From assembly GCA_026770585.1 (NCBI GenBank), contig MU646482.1:464097-480496 (forward strand): a stretch of 16,400 bases of DNA, read 5' to 3'. The notes beneath the pieces are model-generated. The model had not been told where the DNA came from, made no database searches, and saw nothing but the letters and a program-made list of their open reading frames with translations. Position numbers and translations under genes: made by a program. How positions within the stretch are numbered: the stretch's first letter is position 1; every line of letters starts with the position of its first letter. Below, in pieces: positions 1 to 5,838 of the stretch. The stretch is from Baffinella frigidus (Eukaryota; Cryptophyceae; Cryptomonadales; Baffinellaceae).

Positions 1-106
1 TATGCCTCCATGAACGGTGCTTCCACATCCGGAAACAGCCTCGATAAATGGCGCCCCCCCCCCCCCGTGGCAGGAGGCGCGAACCTCGCCGAGAGGGGAG
101 ACCCCC

Positions 107-146
107 CTCCACCTCGCCGCTGAGAAGGTCTCCCGTCTACCCGCAT

Positions 147-203
<57 letters not shown>

Positions 204-294
204 AATTTAGATATATATATATAGATAGATACAGATAGATATAGATATAGATATAGATATAGATAGATAGATAGATAGATAGATATAGATAGAC

Positions 295-338
<44 letters not shown>

Positions 339-415
339 GGATGGATAGATATAGATATATATATAGATATAGATATAGTCGGGTTGACGCTCCACCTCGC
401 CGCTGAGAAGGTCTC
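107..415 (+). repeat. 26-bp direct repeat bounding a GATA microsatellite
   Basis: An identical 26-bp segment (starting CTCCACCTCGCCGCTGAGAA) occurs at 107-132 and at 390-415, immediately outside the GATA tract. Between the copies lie only a few bases of unique sequence and the microsatellite. This fits a local duplication with the simple repeat expanded between the copies, or slippage and repair around it. Bases 1-106 hold a 13-C run near 54-66 and no gene that I can support. Confidence 0.85.
144..378 (+). repeat. GATA/TAGA tetranucleotide microsatellite
   Basis: About 235 bases of almost uninterrupted ATAG units with short ATATAT and ATAGATAT interruptions. The long minus-strand frames across it encode only Ile/Ser/Tyr/Leu runs and are not genes. 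Confidence 0.97.
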
Positions 416-485
416 TACATCTGCCTCACCACACAGCAATTTCACGCTTTACAACCCTCCACCGCTTTACAAACCTACAGCGCTC

Positions 486-644
486 CACACAGCGGGCTAC
501 GAAGGGATTTTCGGGCCCAATCGGGCCGACTTTCTGTGACCTTGTCCGTAGGACTCCCCCTATGCCCCTACGGGTTGCCTACCGTAGGGTCGTAGGTCTT
601 ATCGCTTAAGGGTGATTCGAAATCCTTTCGAAGTCCGCTGTGTG
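486..644. mobile_element. Foldback element, family C, copy 1
   Basis: The left end reads CACACAGCGGGCTACGAAGG and the right end ends in CCGCTGTGTG, its inverted complement. The right terminus has decayed from the arm seen in the copy at 4314-4467. The interior carries the blocks CCGTAGGACTCCCCC, CCCTACGGG and CTACCGTAGGG, arranged as imperfect inner inverted repeats. No coding capacity. Family C recurs at 2918-3587 (split), 4314-4467 and 15563-15722. I do not recognise a named family. Confidence 0.85.
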
Positions 645-714
645 GGTCGGGTTGACTGATCGTGTTCACGCCAACATTTGACGAATTTGTACTGCACATC
701 GGGGAAATCAACTT

Positions 715-741
715 CCGGTCTCCTCATTTTGAGGAGACCGG
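715..741. other. Perfect 12-bp hairpin
   Basis: CCGGTCTCCTCA and its exact complement TGAGGAGACCGG are separated by three T residues. It lies in the 645-790 interval, which I cannot otherwise assign. The 94-codon plus-strand frame starting at 662 crosses this hairpin and then the foldback at 791-953, so I do not call it a gene. Confidence 0.8.
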
Positions 742-790
742 CTTAACTCAGGCAGAGCTAGACGGTGTCGATACGTTCATTGTAACGGCA

Positions 791-953
791 TCTGGTTTTA
801 AATTTGTCAAGCGGCTCGTTCTGGTACAAATAATAAAACTCGAGGGGCTACAAGTCACCCCTCGAGTTTTATTATTTGTACCAGAACGAGCCACTTATTA
901 TTTGTACCAGAACGAGCCACTCAGAACGAGCCACTTACAAATCTAAAACCAGA
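791..953. mobile_element. Foldback element with a 35-bp perfect stem
   Basis: Bases 813-847 are perfectly complementary to 858-892 over 35 bp, with a 10-base loop. Outer arms TCTGGTTTTAAATTTG (791-806) and 938-953 are complementary except at one or two positions, which marks the element ends. Between the right stem and the right outer arm the segment TTATTATTTGTACCAGAACG is repeated, and a shorter CAGAACGAGCCACT unit follows, so the right arm has been locally triplicated. No protein is encoded. Confidence 0.85.
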
Positions 954-1015
954 TCCTGTCACTGTTAATGTCCGAGGCGCTTGCGTGGAACCTAGTGGTG
1001 CAACTTCATGGGCGA

Positions 1016-1153
1016 GGCCATGCAATTTAAACCGTGTTTTGCTATCTTGGGGGGGGGGGTGACCTATGATAAAGCTATGTCGACGCTAAAATAGCAAAAC
1101 CTGACAAAATTAACCCTTAAGATAGCATTAAAAGCGGTTCAAAATGCATGGCC
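1016..1153. mobile_element. Foldback element related to the 9543-10213 element
   Basis: Ends GGCCATGCAATTTAAACCG (left) and CGGTTCAAAATGCATGGCC (right) are imperfect inverted repeats that continue inward to GCTATCTT and AAGATAGC. The interior contains AGCTATGTCGACGCTAAAAT, close to the arm motif AGCTATGTCGAGGCTAAGAT found at 9550 and 10190. This suggests two members of one superfamily. An 11-G run lies inside. Confidence 0.75.
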
Positions 1154-1448
1154 TCAGACTCTAAATTTGTATGTACTCGGGGTGAAGTTTTGACTAGAGC
1201 CATTGCGGTAGGACTTGGCCACATCAACGTTCCTTCGCGGCAAAGTTCCACGTTCGATTTGTACTTTCTTCTTGTTCGATTTGTACCAGTAATTTCGATC
1301 CGGTGCGGTGTTAAGACTTTTAATTAAAACCTTTTCGAACTTGGAACGTTTCCACGAAGGAACTTCGATTCGACGTTGGCCGCCAAGTTCCACCACTTTG
1401 GCTTTACCAGAAGTGAAGCACAGTTTTGCGAATCGATGTGCACATGAT
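1154..1448. other. Gene-free stretch with a decayed inverted repeat
   Basis: The segment at 1215-1249 (around CGTTCCTTCGCGGCAAAGTT) resembles the reverse complement of 1343-1384, with several mismatches, suggesting an old foldback. TTCGATTTGTAC occurs twice nearby (1254 and 1278). The 99-codon minus-strand frame here has no recognisable domain and follows the inverted arms, so I do not call it. Confidence 0.4.
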
Positions 1449-1611
1449 CTCATCCGGTCAGGTATTTAAATTAAATGCTCGGGAGTTCCCCGAATGTACG
1501 AAAATTACTACACATGATGTTTCGGATACGACTCTTTTATCGCTTGTGTAGTAATTTTCGTTGCATGGGGAACTCCGCCGAGCATTTAAATTAAATACCT
1601 GACGGGATGAG
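1449..1611. mobile_element. Foldback element, family J, copy 1
   Basis: The 32-bp arms at 1451-1482 (starting CATCCGGTCAGGTATTTAAA) and 1578-1609 are nearly perfect inverted repeats. A second inner pair around GAAAATTACTACACA (1500) and TGTGTAGTAATTTTC (1545) is also complementary. A similar plan, with CATCCGG at one end and CGGGATG at the other, is seen in the unit at 15375-15530, so I group them as one family with diverged arms. Confidence 0.85.
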
Positions 1612-1615
1612 CTCC

Positions 1616-1767
1616 AGCTCTGTCTCAGTCCAATTCGGGCTCATAGATATTTCGCCCCACCCCCCCCCATTTCACAGGCAAATTTATGGGGGGGGGTCAC
1701 AATTCACCTGTGAAATTTCGGGGGGGGGGGGATATCTACGAGCCCAAATTGAAGTGGGACAGAGCTA
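1616..1767. mobile_element. Foldback element, family F, copy 1
   Basis: The left arm AGCTCTGTCTCAGTCCAATT (1616) matches the right arm ending CACTTC-like/GGGACAGAGCT (1766). The stem continues through GGGCTCATAGATAT and ATATCTACGAGCCC. An inner stem ATTTCACAGG / CCTGTGAAAT is flanked by long C and G runs (8-11 bases). Related copies lie at 2382-2502 and 14974-15107. Confidence 0.8.
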
Positions 1768-1830
1768 GATGATGTTTCTGCCACGAGGTTCCTCTCACGT
1801 CCTTCATACCATTTTTTCTACAATACCGCA

Positions 1831-1874
1831 TTTTGATCTTGCAAGAGTGCCTTTTTCGATCTTGCAAGAGTGCC
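1831..1874 (+). repeat. Tandem duplication of about 22 bp
   Basis: GATCTTGCAAGAGTGCC occurs twice in succession, each preceded by a T run. It forms part of a repetitive stretch (1770-2180) before the ankyrin remnants. The plus-strand frame 1769-2188 translates these repeats but has no recognisable fold. Confidence 0.75.
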
Positions 1875-2042
1875 TTGTCTTCACGATTTCCCCCTTTCTC
1901 GACCCTGAGAAAGTCCAAGCCGACCCGATTTCTACAACACCGCAGGGGCACGAGGCAGGGGCAAAGGCGCTGTCGGCTGCGGGCGCGATTTTCAACAATG
2001 ATAGCTGTGCCACTGGGTTCCTCGCACGGTCTTTGACGCGTC

Positions 2043-2140
2043 TTGGTACCACACGAGGACTAATTTGGACGCGACTGGGTACACATGAGGACTTATTTGG
2101 ACACGACTTGGTACACCACGAAGACTTATTTGGACGCGAC
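2043..2140 (+). repeat. 33-bp minisatellite, three units
   Basis: Units at 2043-2075, 2076-2107 and 2108-2140 each follow the pattern TTGGTACACCACGAGGACTT ATTTGGACGCGAC with a few substitutions; the middle unit is one base shorter. Read in frame they give a repeating LGTHEDLFGHD-like peptide, but the length change breaks the phase. Confidence 0.85.
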
Positions 2141-2381
2141 TGCCGCAGCCTGTTCTTAAGTTGGCATGCTGGGTTAGTTGACCGGTAAAGTTGACATGCT
2201 GGGTGTGGTGCCGCAGGGGCACGAGGCGGGGGCGAAGGCGCTGCTGGCTGCGGGCGCGGACTTCAACGCGAAGCGCGGGAGTGATGAGGCGACGCCGCTG
2301 TATATCGCGAACCTCGTCGAGATCCCGCAGGTCTCCGCACCTTGCCAAGGAGAGACGATTAGTGTTGGTCTGCAGGGGTTG

Positions 2382-2502
2382 CCTCAGTCGGGTTGGCCGA
2401 CTATTCTCAAGTTAACATGCTGGGTGTGCGGTACAAACCCGTCAACTTTGGAGCGAAAAAGAGCCCGGGCTCACCAAATTGGGGAGCCCACATAGACTGA
2501 GA
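2382..2502. mobile_element. Family F element, copy 2, inside ankyrin repeats
   Basis: This segment matches the reverse complement of the family F copy at 14974-15107. Shared blocks include CATGCTGGGTGTG, CCGTCAACTTTGGAGCG and AGAGCCCGGGCTCACCAA, ending in CATAGACTGAGAC. It separates two nearly identical ankyrin units. A short partial echo (AGTTGACATGCTGGGTGTGG) lies at 2188-2207, just before the previous ankyrin unit. Confidence 0.75.
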
Positions 2503-2664
2503 CTGCTGGCTGCGGGCGCGGACTTCAACGCGAAAAGAGGGCGTGATGAGGCGACGCCGCTGCATATCGCGAACCTCATCGAGATCCCGCAGGTCTCCGC
2601 ACCTTACCAAGGAGAGACGATTAGTGTTGATAGGGTAACGGCCTGAAAATGGGGTAGTTAGGCC

Positions 2665-2756
2665 TACGGGATTGCCTAGGACCTCCTACCGTAGGCCGAG
2701 ACTTTTTGGTCCTAGGATCCCTCGGCCTACGGTAGGAGGTCCTAGGCAATGCCGTA
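2665..2756. mobile_element. Foldback element with a 30-bp perfect stem
   Basis: Bases 2671-2700 are exactly complementary to 2721-2750 over 30 bp, with a 20-base loop. The stem extends a few bases further with one mismatch. It is made almost entirely of the CCTAGGACCTCCTACCGTAG core motif that also occurs inside families A, B, C and E. It lies between ankyrin remnants. Confidence 0.85.
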
Positions 2757-2798
2757 TGTATATCGCGAGGCTCGTCGAGATCCCGCAGATCTCCTAGG

Positions 2799-2870
2799 GT
2801 TGGGGGGTTGGGGGTTTGGAGTAAAGGGGTTGGGGGTTGGGGGTTTGGAGTAGAGTATCTGGGGTTTAGG
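2799..2870 (+). repeat. Degenerate G-rich telomere-like tract
   Basis: GGGTTGGGGGTTTGGAGTA occurs twice, followed by GGGGTTTAGGG. The units resemble decayed TTTAGGG/TTTGGGG heptamers on the plus strand. It sits between the ankyrin remnants and a family C element. Confidence 0.65.
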
Positions 2871-3220
2871 GATTATGGATTAGCTGGGCGGGGAGGGTCG
2901 GCATTGCGGGAGGGTGCCACACAGCGGGCTACGAAGGGATTTTCGGCCCATTTTGGGCCGAGTTTCCGTTACCTTATCCGTAGGACCCCCCTATGCCCCT
3001 ACGCCCTACGGGTGTTGGAGGTCCCGGAATTTTCCGCCCCTTTCCATACCAAGGAGAGACCGTTGCGGAGGTGACTCGAAACTCAGGACAGGCACCGCCC
3101 CTAGGGCGGTCGTATGCGCCTGACCCCCTAGGACCCTACAGTTCTGCAAGTTCATAGTTCACAACGCCTTCGCGAAGTAATAATGGCTCCAAGCCCTGGT
3201 ACAAATTGTGTACCAAACAT

Positions 3221-3278
3221 TGGACACGACCCTAAAATACCCTTCATGGACAATTAAACGACTTCACGGTCGTGTCCA
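3221..3278. other. Short inverted repeat of 11 bp
   Basis: TGGACACGACC at 3221-3231 is the exact complement of GGTCGTGTCCA at 3268-3278. It lies between the two copies of the 60-bp direct repeat. GGACACG also forms the arm of family E, so this may be an E-derived remnant. Confidence 0.6.
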
Positions 3279-3325
3279 TGGCACCGCCCCTAGGGCGGTC
3301 GTATGCGCCTAACCCCCTAGGATCC

Positions 3326-3446
3326 TACAGGGGTACCTCGCTCATAAGAACCCCCCCCCCCCCTAGGACCACCATAGGACCCTAGGCATGGTCCTACTGT
3401 AGGGTCCTAGGGGGGGGAGGTTTCTTATGAGCGAGGTACCCCTGTA
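3326..3446. mobile_element. Family A MITE, copy 1
   Basis: It has terminal inverted repeats of about 25 bp beginning CAGGGGTACCTCGCTCATAA, and is flanked on both sides by TA. TA duplication with a CAGGG-type terminus is typical of non-autonomous Tc1/mariner-like elements; that assignment is inference. The interior has a 14-C run, a G run and the CCTAGGACC / CCTACTGTAGGG core. It carries no gene. Confidence 0.88.
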
Positions 3447-3660
3447 GGACCCTACAGTTCTGCAAGGTGTGGAGGTCCCGCAGGTCTCCACACCCACAAA
3501 GACTTTCTCCCTGGTTGCCTAGCGTAGGGTCGTAGGTCTTAACGCTTAAGGGTTATTCAGAAATCCCATCGAAGTCCGCTGTGTGGTGGAGATCCCGCAC
3601 GTCTCCGCACCTTACCAAGCAGAGCCCTTTAGTGTTGGTCTGCAGAGGCTGCTCGCGAAT

Positions 3661-3810
3661 TTATCTCAGAAAACGAGTTCTAAAACTCGTTTTCTTAAGT
3701 CAATTCCCCTACAAATTCGTCAACTTATTCTTTACTCTCCGCATAAGTTGACAAAATTATGGGGGAATTGACTTAAGAAAACGAGTTTTAGAACTCGTTT
3801 TCTGAGATAA
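3661..3810. mobile_element. Family K foldback with 49-bp perfect arms that are themselves palindromic
   Basis: Bases 3661-3709 and 3762-3810 are perfect inverted repeats. Each arm also contains an internal near-palindrome, AAAACGAGTTCTAAAACTCG with TTTT, so a single strand could fold as one long hairpin or as a branched structure. GAAT stands immediately outside each end (3657-3660 and 3811-3814), a candidate 4-bp target duplication. A second, diverged copy lies at 15753-15878. Confidence 0.88.
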
Positions 3811-3814
3811 GAAT

Positions 3815-3993
3815 ATGGACAAGCACCATCGTAGGGTCGCACAGTAGGCCTATGTATCCCGTAAGTGGCCAGGTAGTCAAATTTGACTGCCAAGAGGTCC
3901 TAGGCAGGTCCTAGGGCCCTACGGTAGGGCGTATGAGCCTACTGGCTACTTAAGGGATAGGGGCCTAGGACCCCCTAGGGGCGGTGTGTGTCC
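3815..3993. mobile_element. Family E element, copy 1, split by family B
   Basis: The outer arms GGACAAGCACC (from 3817) and GGCGGTGTGTGTCC (to 3993) are imperfect inverted repeats, similar to the better preserved E arms at 5838-6057. A complete family B element (3855-3959) sits in the middle. The outer E sequence is made of CGTAGGGTC, CCTAGGACC and CCCTAGGGGCGG blocks. Confidence 0.6.
3855..3959. mobile_element. Family B MITE, copy 1
   Basis: It starts TATCCCGTAAGTGGCCA and ends GGCTACTTAAGGGATA, giving a 105-bp element bounded by TA on both sides. An inner AGTCAAATTTGACTG palindrome follows the left arm. The interior has GAGGTCCTAGGCAGGTCCTA and CCCTACGGTAGGGCG. It is nested inside a family E element. 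Confidence 0.85.
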
Positions 3994-4134
3994 TTAGTTT
4001 CGAGTAACCCCTGTATGGGGTGTACCCTGCCGATGACTAAACCGGGCAGGCTTGGTACCAGGGAAAGCTGTAATCGGACTTAAAGGAAAAGCTCTAATCG
4101 GTCAACCGTCGTGGACTCTTGACCGCCCGTTTCG

Positions 4135-4255
4135 TACAGGGGTACCTCGCTCATAAAAAACTGCCCCCCCCTAGGACCCTACTGTAGGCCTATGCCTAGG
4201 CCCCTACGGTGGTCCTAGGGGGTTGGCAGTTTCTTATGAGCGAGGTACCCCTGTA
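4135..4255. mobile_element. Family A MITE, copy 2
   Basis: TA, then CAGGGGTACCTCGCTCATAA at the left, and the inverted copy ending CCCCTG then TA at the right. The interior is CCTAGGACCCTACTGTAGG and CCCTACGGTGGTCCTAGGG. A plus-strand frame starting at 4209 reads the right arm as FLMSEVPLY and continues into family C and a real-looking exon, so that frame is a chimera. Confidence 0.88.
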
Positions 4256-4313
4256 CTGTAAACGCTTTACAGTCACAGTGTCTTTCACCATAGCCTCTGT
4301 GGGAGTGCATACC

Positions 4314-4467
4314 CACATAGCGGGCTGCGAAGGGATTTTCTGGCCAAATCCATTGGTTAGGATATCCATAAGACCATCCTATGTCCCTACGCTTTTGCCT
4401 ACCGTAGGGTCCTATGGATTATTCACGTATGGGTCATTCACGCAATTCCTTCGTAGCCCGCTGTGTG
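4314..4467. mobile_element. Family C foldback, copy 3
   Basis: The left arm CACATAGCGGGCTGCGAAGG and right arm CCTTCGTAGCCCGCTGTGTG are near-perfect inverted repeats; this copy has the best preserved right arm of the family. The right flank GGCACGGCG is shared with copy 4 at 15563-15722, so the true terminus may extend to TGCC. It abuts the coding-like segment at 4470. Confidence 0.87.
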
Positions 4468-4469
4468 GC

Positions 4470-4616
4470 ACGGCGGCCTTGCGTGAATCAACCAATGTTT
4501 CTCGCGTGGCGCAGATGGTCAAGATTCTCGAGGGGTGCGGGGCGGTCTCGGAATCGTCCCTCACCCAGGACTTCGAAGCGAACGAGAAGGGGTACATCTA
4601 CAACTCCGGCTCATAA
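4470..4616 (+). CDS. Probable C-terminal exon of an unknown protein
   Basis: From 4470 to the TAA at 4614-4616 the plus strand reads as about 48 residues, including RVAQMVKILEGCGAVSES and QDFEANEKGYIYNSGS. Third codon positions are strongly G/C-rich, and the composition is that of a soluble protein, unlike the surrounding repeats. I do not recognise the family. The frame stays open upstream only by running through a family C and a family A element, so no start codon can be trusted; the 5' part is either in an upstream exon outside the visible repeats or lost. No clear AG acceptor stands out next to 4470. It could be the last exon of a working gene or a truncated remnant. Confidence 0.4.
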   Translation, partial: TAALRESTNVSRVAQMVKILEGCGAVSESSLTQDFEANEKGYIYNSGS

Positions 4617-4725
4617 TGGCGTGCTTCGCCCGGACTGAAAATACTGCGAGTTAAAAGTACATTGTAAAAAAACGGCCGTCTACCATGGTGTGGTTTCCCC
4701 TGTGTCTCGAGAGCTCGCGCGTCCT

Positions 4726-4730
<5 letters not shown>

Positions 4731-4758
<28 letters not shown>

Positions 4759-4773
4759 CGAGAGAGAGCGAGC

Positions 4774-4814
<41 letters not shown>
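4731..4814 (+). repeat. GA dinucleotide microsatellite
   Basis: About 84 bases of GA with occasional GC and AA interruptions. The frames through it, Glu/Arg on plus and Ser/Leu on minus, are not genes. The flanking 4617-4730 and 4815-4942 hold no gene I can support. Confidence 0.95.
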
Positions 4815-4819
<5 letters not shown>

Positions 4820-4942
4820 TCATGACCAACACGGCCGCCATGTATGCACCCCCACCGAGGCTGTGTCTGAGCAGGAACGAGAGAGAGACCTCCACCTACA
4901 GTACGCTCGCTCTCACCCCTGGCTCTGCAGCAAATGACAGAC

Positions 4943-5167
4943 CATCCCTTAAGTGCCCATGCCGTCAAATTTGAGGGCCAAGAGGTCCTAGGCAGGTCCT
5001 AGGGCCCTACCGTACAGGGGTACCTCGCTGATAAGAAACTGCCACTCCCTAGGATCCTACAGTAGGACTATGCCTAGAGCCCTACGGTGGTCCTAGGGGG
5101 GGGGGCGGTTTCTTATGAGCGAGGTATCCCTGTAGGGCGTATGCGCTTACTAGCCACTTAAGGGATA
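4943..5167. mobile_element. Family B MITE, copy 2, interrupted by family A
   Basis: The left half (4943-5014) starts CATCCCTTAAGTGCCCATGC and runs to GGGCCCTACCGTA. The right half (5133-5167) resumes TAGGGCGTATGCGCTTACT and ends CCACTTAAGGGATA. Removing the A element and one TA restores CTACCGTAGGGCG, the sequence expected from the uninterrupted B copies. Confidence 0.88.
5013..5134. mobile_element. Family A MITE, copy 3, nested in family B
   Basis: TA CAGGGGTACCTCGCTGATA at the left and the inverse ending TATCCCTG TA at the right. The insertion point is known exactly from comparison with intact family B, which shows that the flanking TA is a duplicated target dinucleotide. Confidence 0.9.
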
Positions 5168-5293
5168 ATTTCTACCAACACGGCCGCCATGTATGCACCC
5201 CCACAGTGGCTGTAAATCCGCTGTAACTTCATTATTCCGCAGCTGATACACAGCCTGGCCTGGGCACAGCTAGACGTCCAAGAGCCCTGCAGA

Positions 5294-5412
5294 TGCAGAG
5301 GGATACCTCGCTCACACGAAAGCGCCCCCCCCCTAAGGACCCTACAGAAGGCAGGGCCCTATGGTGGTCCTAGAGGGGAGGGGCGCTTTCTTCTGAGCGA
5401 GGTACCCATGTA
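5294..5412. mobile_element. Family A MITE, copy 4 (diverged)
   Basis: The arms have several substitutions: GCAGAGGGATACCTCGCTCA at the left and TGAGCGAGGTACCCATGTA at the right. The left TA has become TG. The interior keeps CTAAGGACCCTACAG and CCCTATGGTGGTCCTAG. Just upstream, 5221-5275 reads CCGCAG then LIHSLAWAQLDVQEPC on the plus strand, a possible short exon remnant that I cannot confirm. Confidence 0.8.
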
Positions 5413-5514
5413 TCCCTCAAGTGGCGAGTAGGCTCATACGCCGTACGGTAGGGCCCTACGACCTGCCTGGGGCGAGTTAGGGTGAATATTCACCCTATGG
5501 TCACTTAAGGGATA
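5411..5514. mobile_element. Family B MITE, copy 3
   Basis: Starts TATCCCTCAAGTGGCGAGTA and ends GGTCACTTAAGGGATA. It shares its left TA with family A copy 4 and its right TA with family A copy 5, so three elements stand back to back. The interior has an AGGGTGAATATTCACCCT palindrome. Confidence 0.85.
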
Positions 5515-5643
5515 CAGGGGTACCTCGCTCATAAGAAACTGCCCCCCCCCCCTAGGACCACCGTAGGGCCCTAGTCATGGTCCTGCTGTACAGGTGTAGG
5601 GTCCTAGGGGGCGGTGGTTTCTTATGAGCGAGGTACCCCTGTA
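5513..5643. mobile_element. Family A MITE, copy 5
   Basis: TA CAGGGGTACCTCGCTCATAA at the left, inverse arm ending CCCCTG TA at the right. It is about 10 bases longer than other copies because TACAGGTG-like sequence is inserted in the interior. The right flank AGGGATA repeats the end of the neighbouring family B element. Confidence 0.88.
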
Positions 5644-5733
5644 AGGGATAATGGCATCCCTAGGACAAGCACCCGCATCCCCTCCCAGGAGAGACCTTTT
5701 ATGAACACCAACACGGCCCTCCCACGACCGCCA

Positions 5734-5838
5734 TATCCCTTAAGTGGCGAGTAGGCTCATGCGCCCTACCGTAGGGCCCCAGGACCTGCTGAGAACCTCT
5801 TGGGGGTCCATTTTGACCCCCTCGCCACTTAAGGGATA
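5734..5838. mobile_element. Family B MITE, copy 4
   Basis: 105 bp from TATCCCTTAAGTGGCGAGTA to CGCCACTTAAGGGATA, with TA at both ends. The interior has CCCTACCGTAGGGCC and a GGGGGTCCATTTTGACCCCC hairpin in place of the AAATTT palindrome of other copies. The short gap 5644-5733 holds nothing I can assign. Confidence 0.88.

Larger units (their letters stand above)
1942..2800 (+). pseudogene. Decayed tandem ankyrin-repeat units
   Basis: Four pieces encode ankyrin-like sequence on the plus strand. 1942-1997 gives GHEAGAKALSAAGAIFN. 2212-2375 gives GHEAGAKALLAAGADFN followed by DEATPLYIANLVEIPQVSAP. 2503-2646 repeats LLAAGADFNAKRGRDEATPL and then HIANLIEIPQVSAP. 2756-2797 gives LYIARLVEIPQIS. The GHE..AK.LL.AGADFN...DEATPL pattern is the ankyrin consensus. 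The second and third units are almost identical at DNA level, but they are in different frames and separated by a family F element. The third and fourth are separated by a foldback at 2665-2756. Shorter echoes of the VEIP..SAPYQ tail appear near 3022-3060 and 3590-3625. I read this as a broken ankyrin gene or gene-derived repeat, not a working protein. An alternative is exons of a larger gene with element-filled introns, but no splice pattern supports that. Confidence 0.6.
3091..3466 (+). repeat. 60-bp direct repeat, second copy split by a family A element
   Basis: The segment at 3091-3150 (starting GGCACCGCCCCTAGGGCGGT, ending CTACAGTTCTGCAAG) is repeated at 3280-3325 plus 3447-3466. The second copy is interrupted exactly by the family A element at 3326-3446. 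CCGCCCCTAGGGCGG inside the repeat is itself a palindrome. Confidence 0.8.
2918..3587. mobile_element. Family C element, copy 2, split by about 490 bp
   Basis: The left half (2918 to about 3021) runs from CACACAGCGGGCTACGAAGG through CCGTAGGACCCCCC to CCCTACGGG. The right half (about 3513-3587) resumes at GGTTGCCTAGCGTAGGGTCG and ends at GTCCGCTGTGTG. Joined, they match the uninterrupted copy at 486-644. The intervening 490 bp contains an ankyrin-tail echo, a 60-bp direct repeat in two copies, a hairpin and a family A element, so it was probably built up by several events. Confidence 0.75.
4825..5204 (+). repeat. 31-bp direct repeat flanking nested MITEs
   Basis: ACCAACACGGCCGCCATGTA followed by TGCACCCCCAC occurs at 4825-4855 and 5174-5204. 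The two copies bracket the nested B/A elements at 4943-5167. A partial echo (ACCAACACGGCC) occurs at 5708. The duplication is far longer than a transposon target duplication, so it is a separate event. Confidence 0.8.

Noticed and set aside
137-445. 102-codon and 62-codon minus-strand frames rich in Ile, Ser and Tyr
   Set aside because: They translate the GATA microsatellite and have no protein-like composition.
601-640. tRNA-like GATTCGAAATCC motif
   Set aside because: It lies in the right arm of family C, recurs in altered form in other C copies, and no cloverleaf can be drawn around it.
662-946. 94-codon plus-strand frame as a gene
   Set aside because: Its second half is one arm and loop of a 35-bp perfect hairpin, and its first half crosses another perfect hairpin; no domain is recognisable.
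4651-4974. Ser/Leu or Glu/Arg frames around the GA tract
   Set aside because: They are products of the dinucleotide repeat.
3326-5643. Regularly repeated short sequences as a CRISPR array
   Set aside because: The repeats are inverted termini of MITEs with unequal spacing and TA duplications, not direct repeats with unique spacers; the DNA is eukaryotic.
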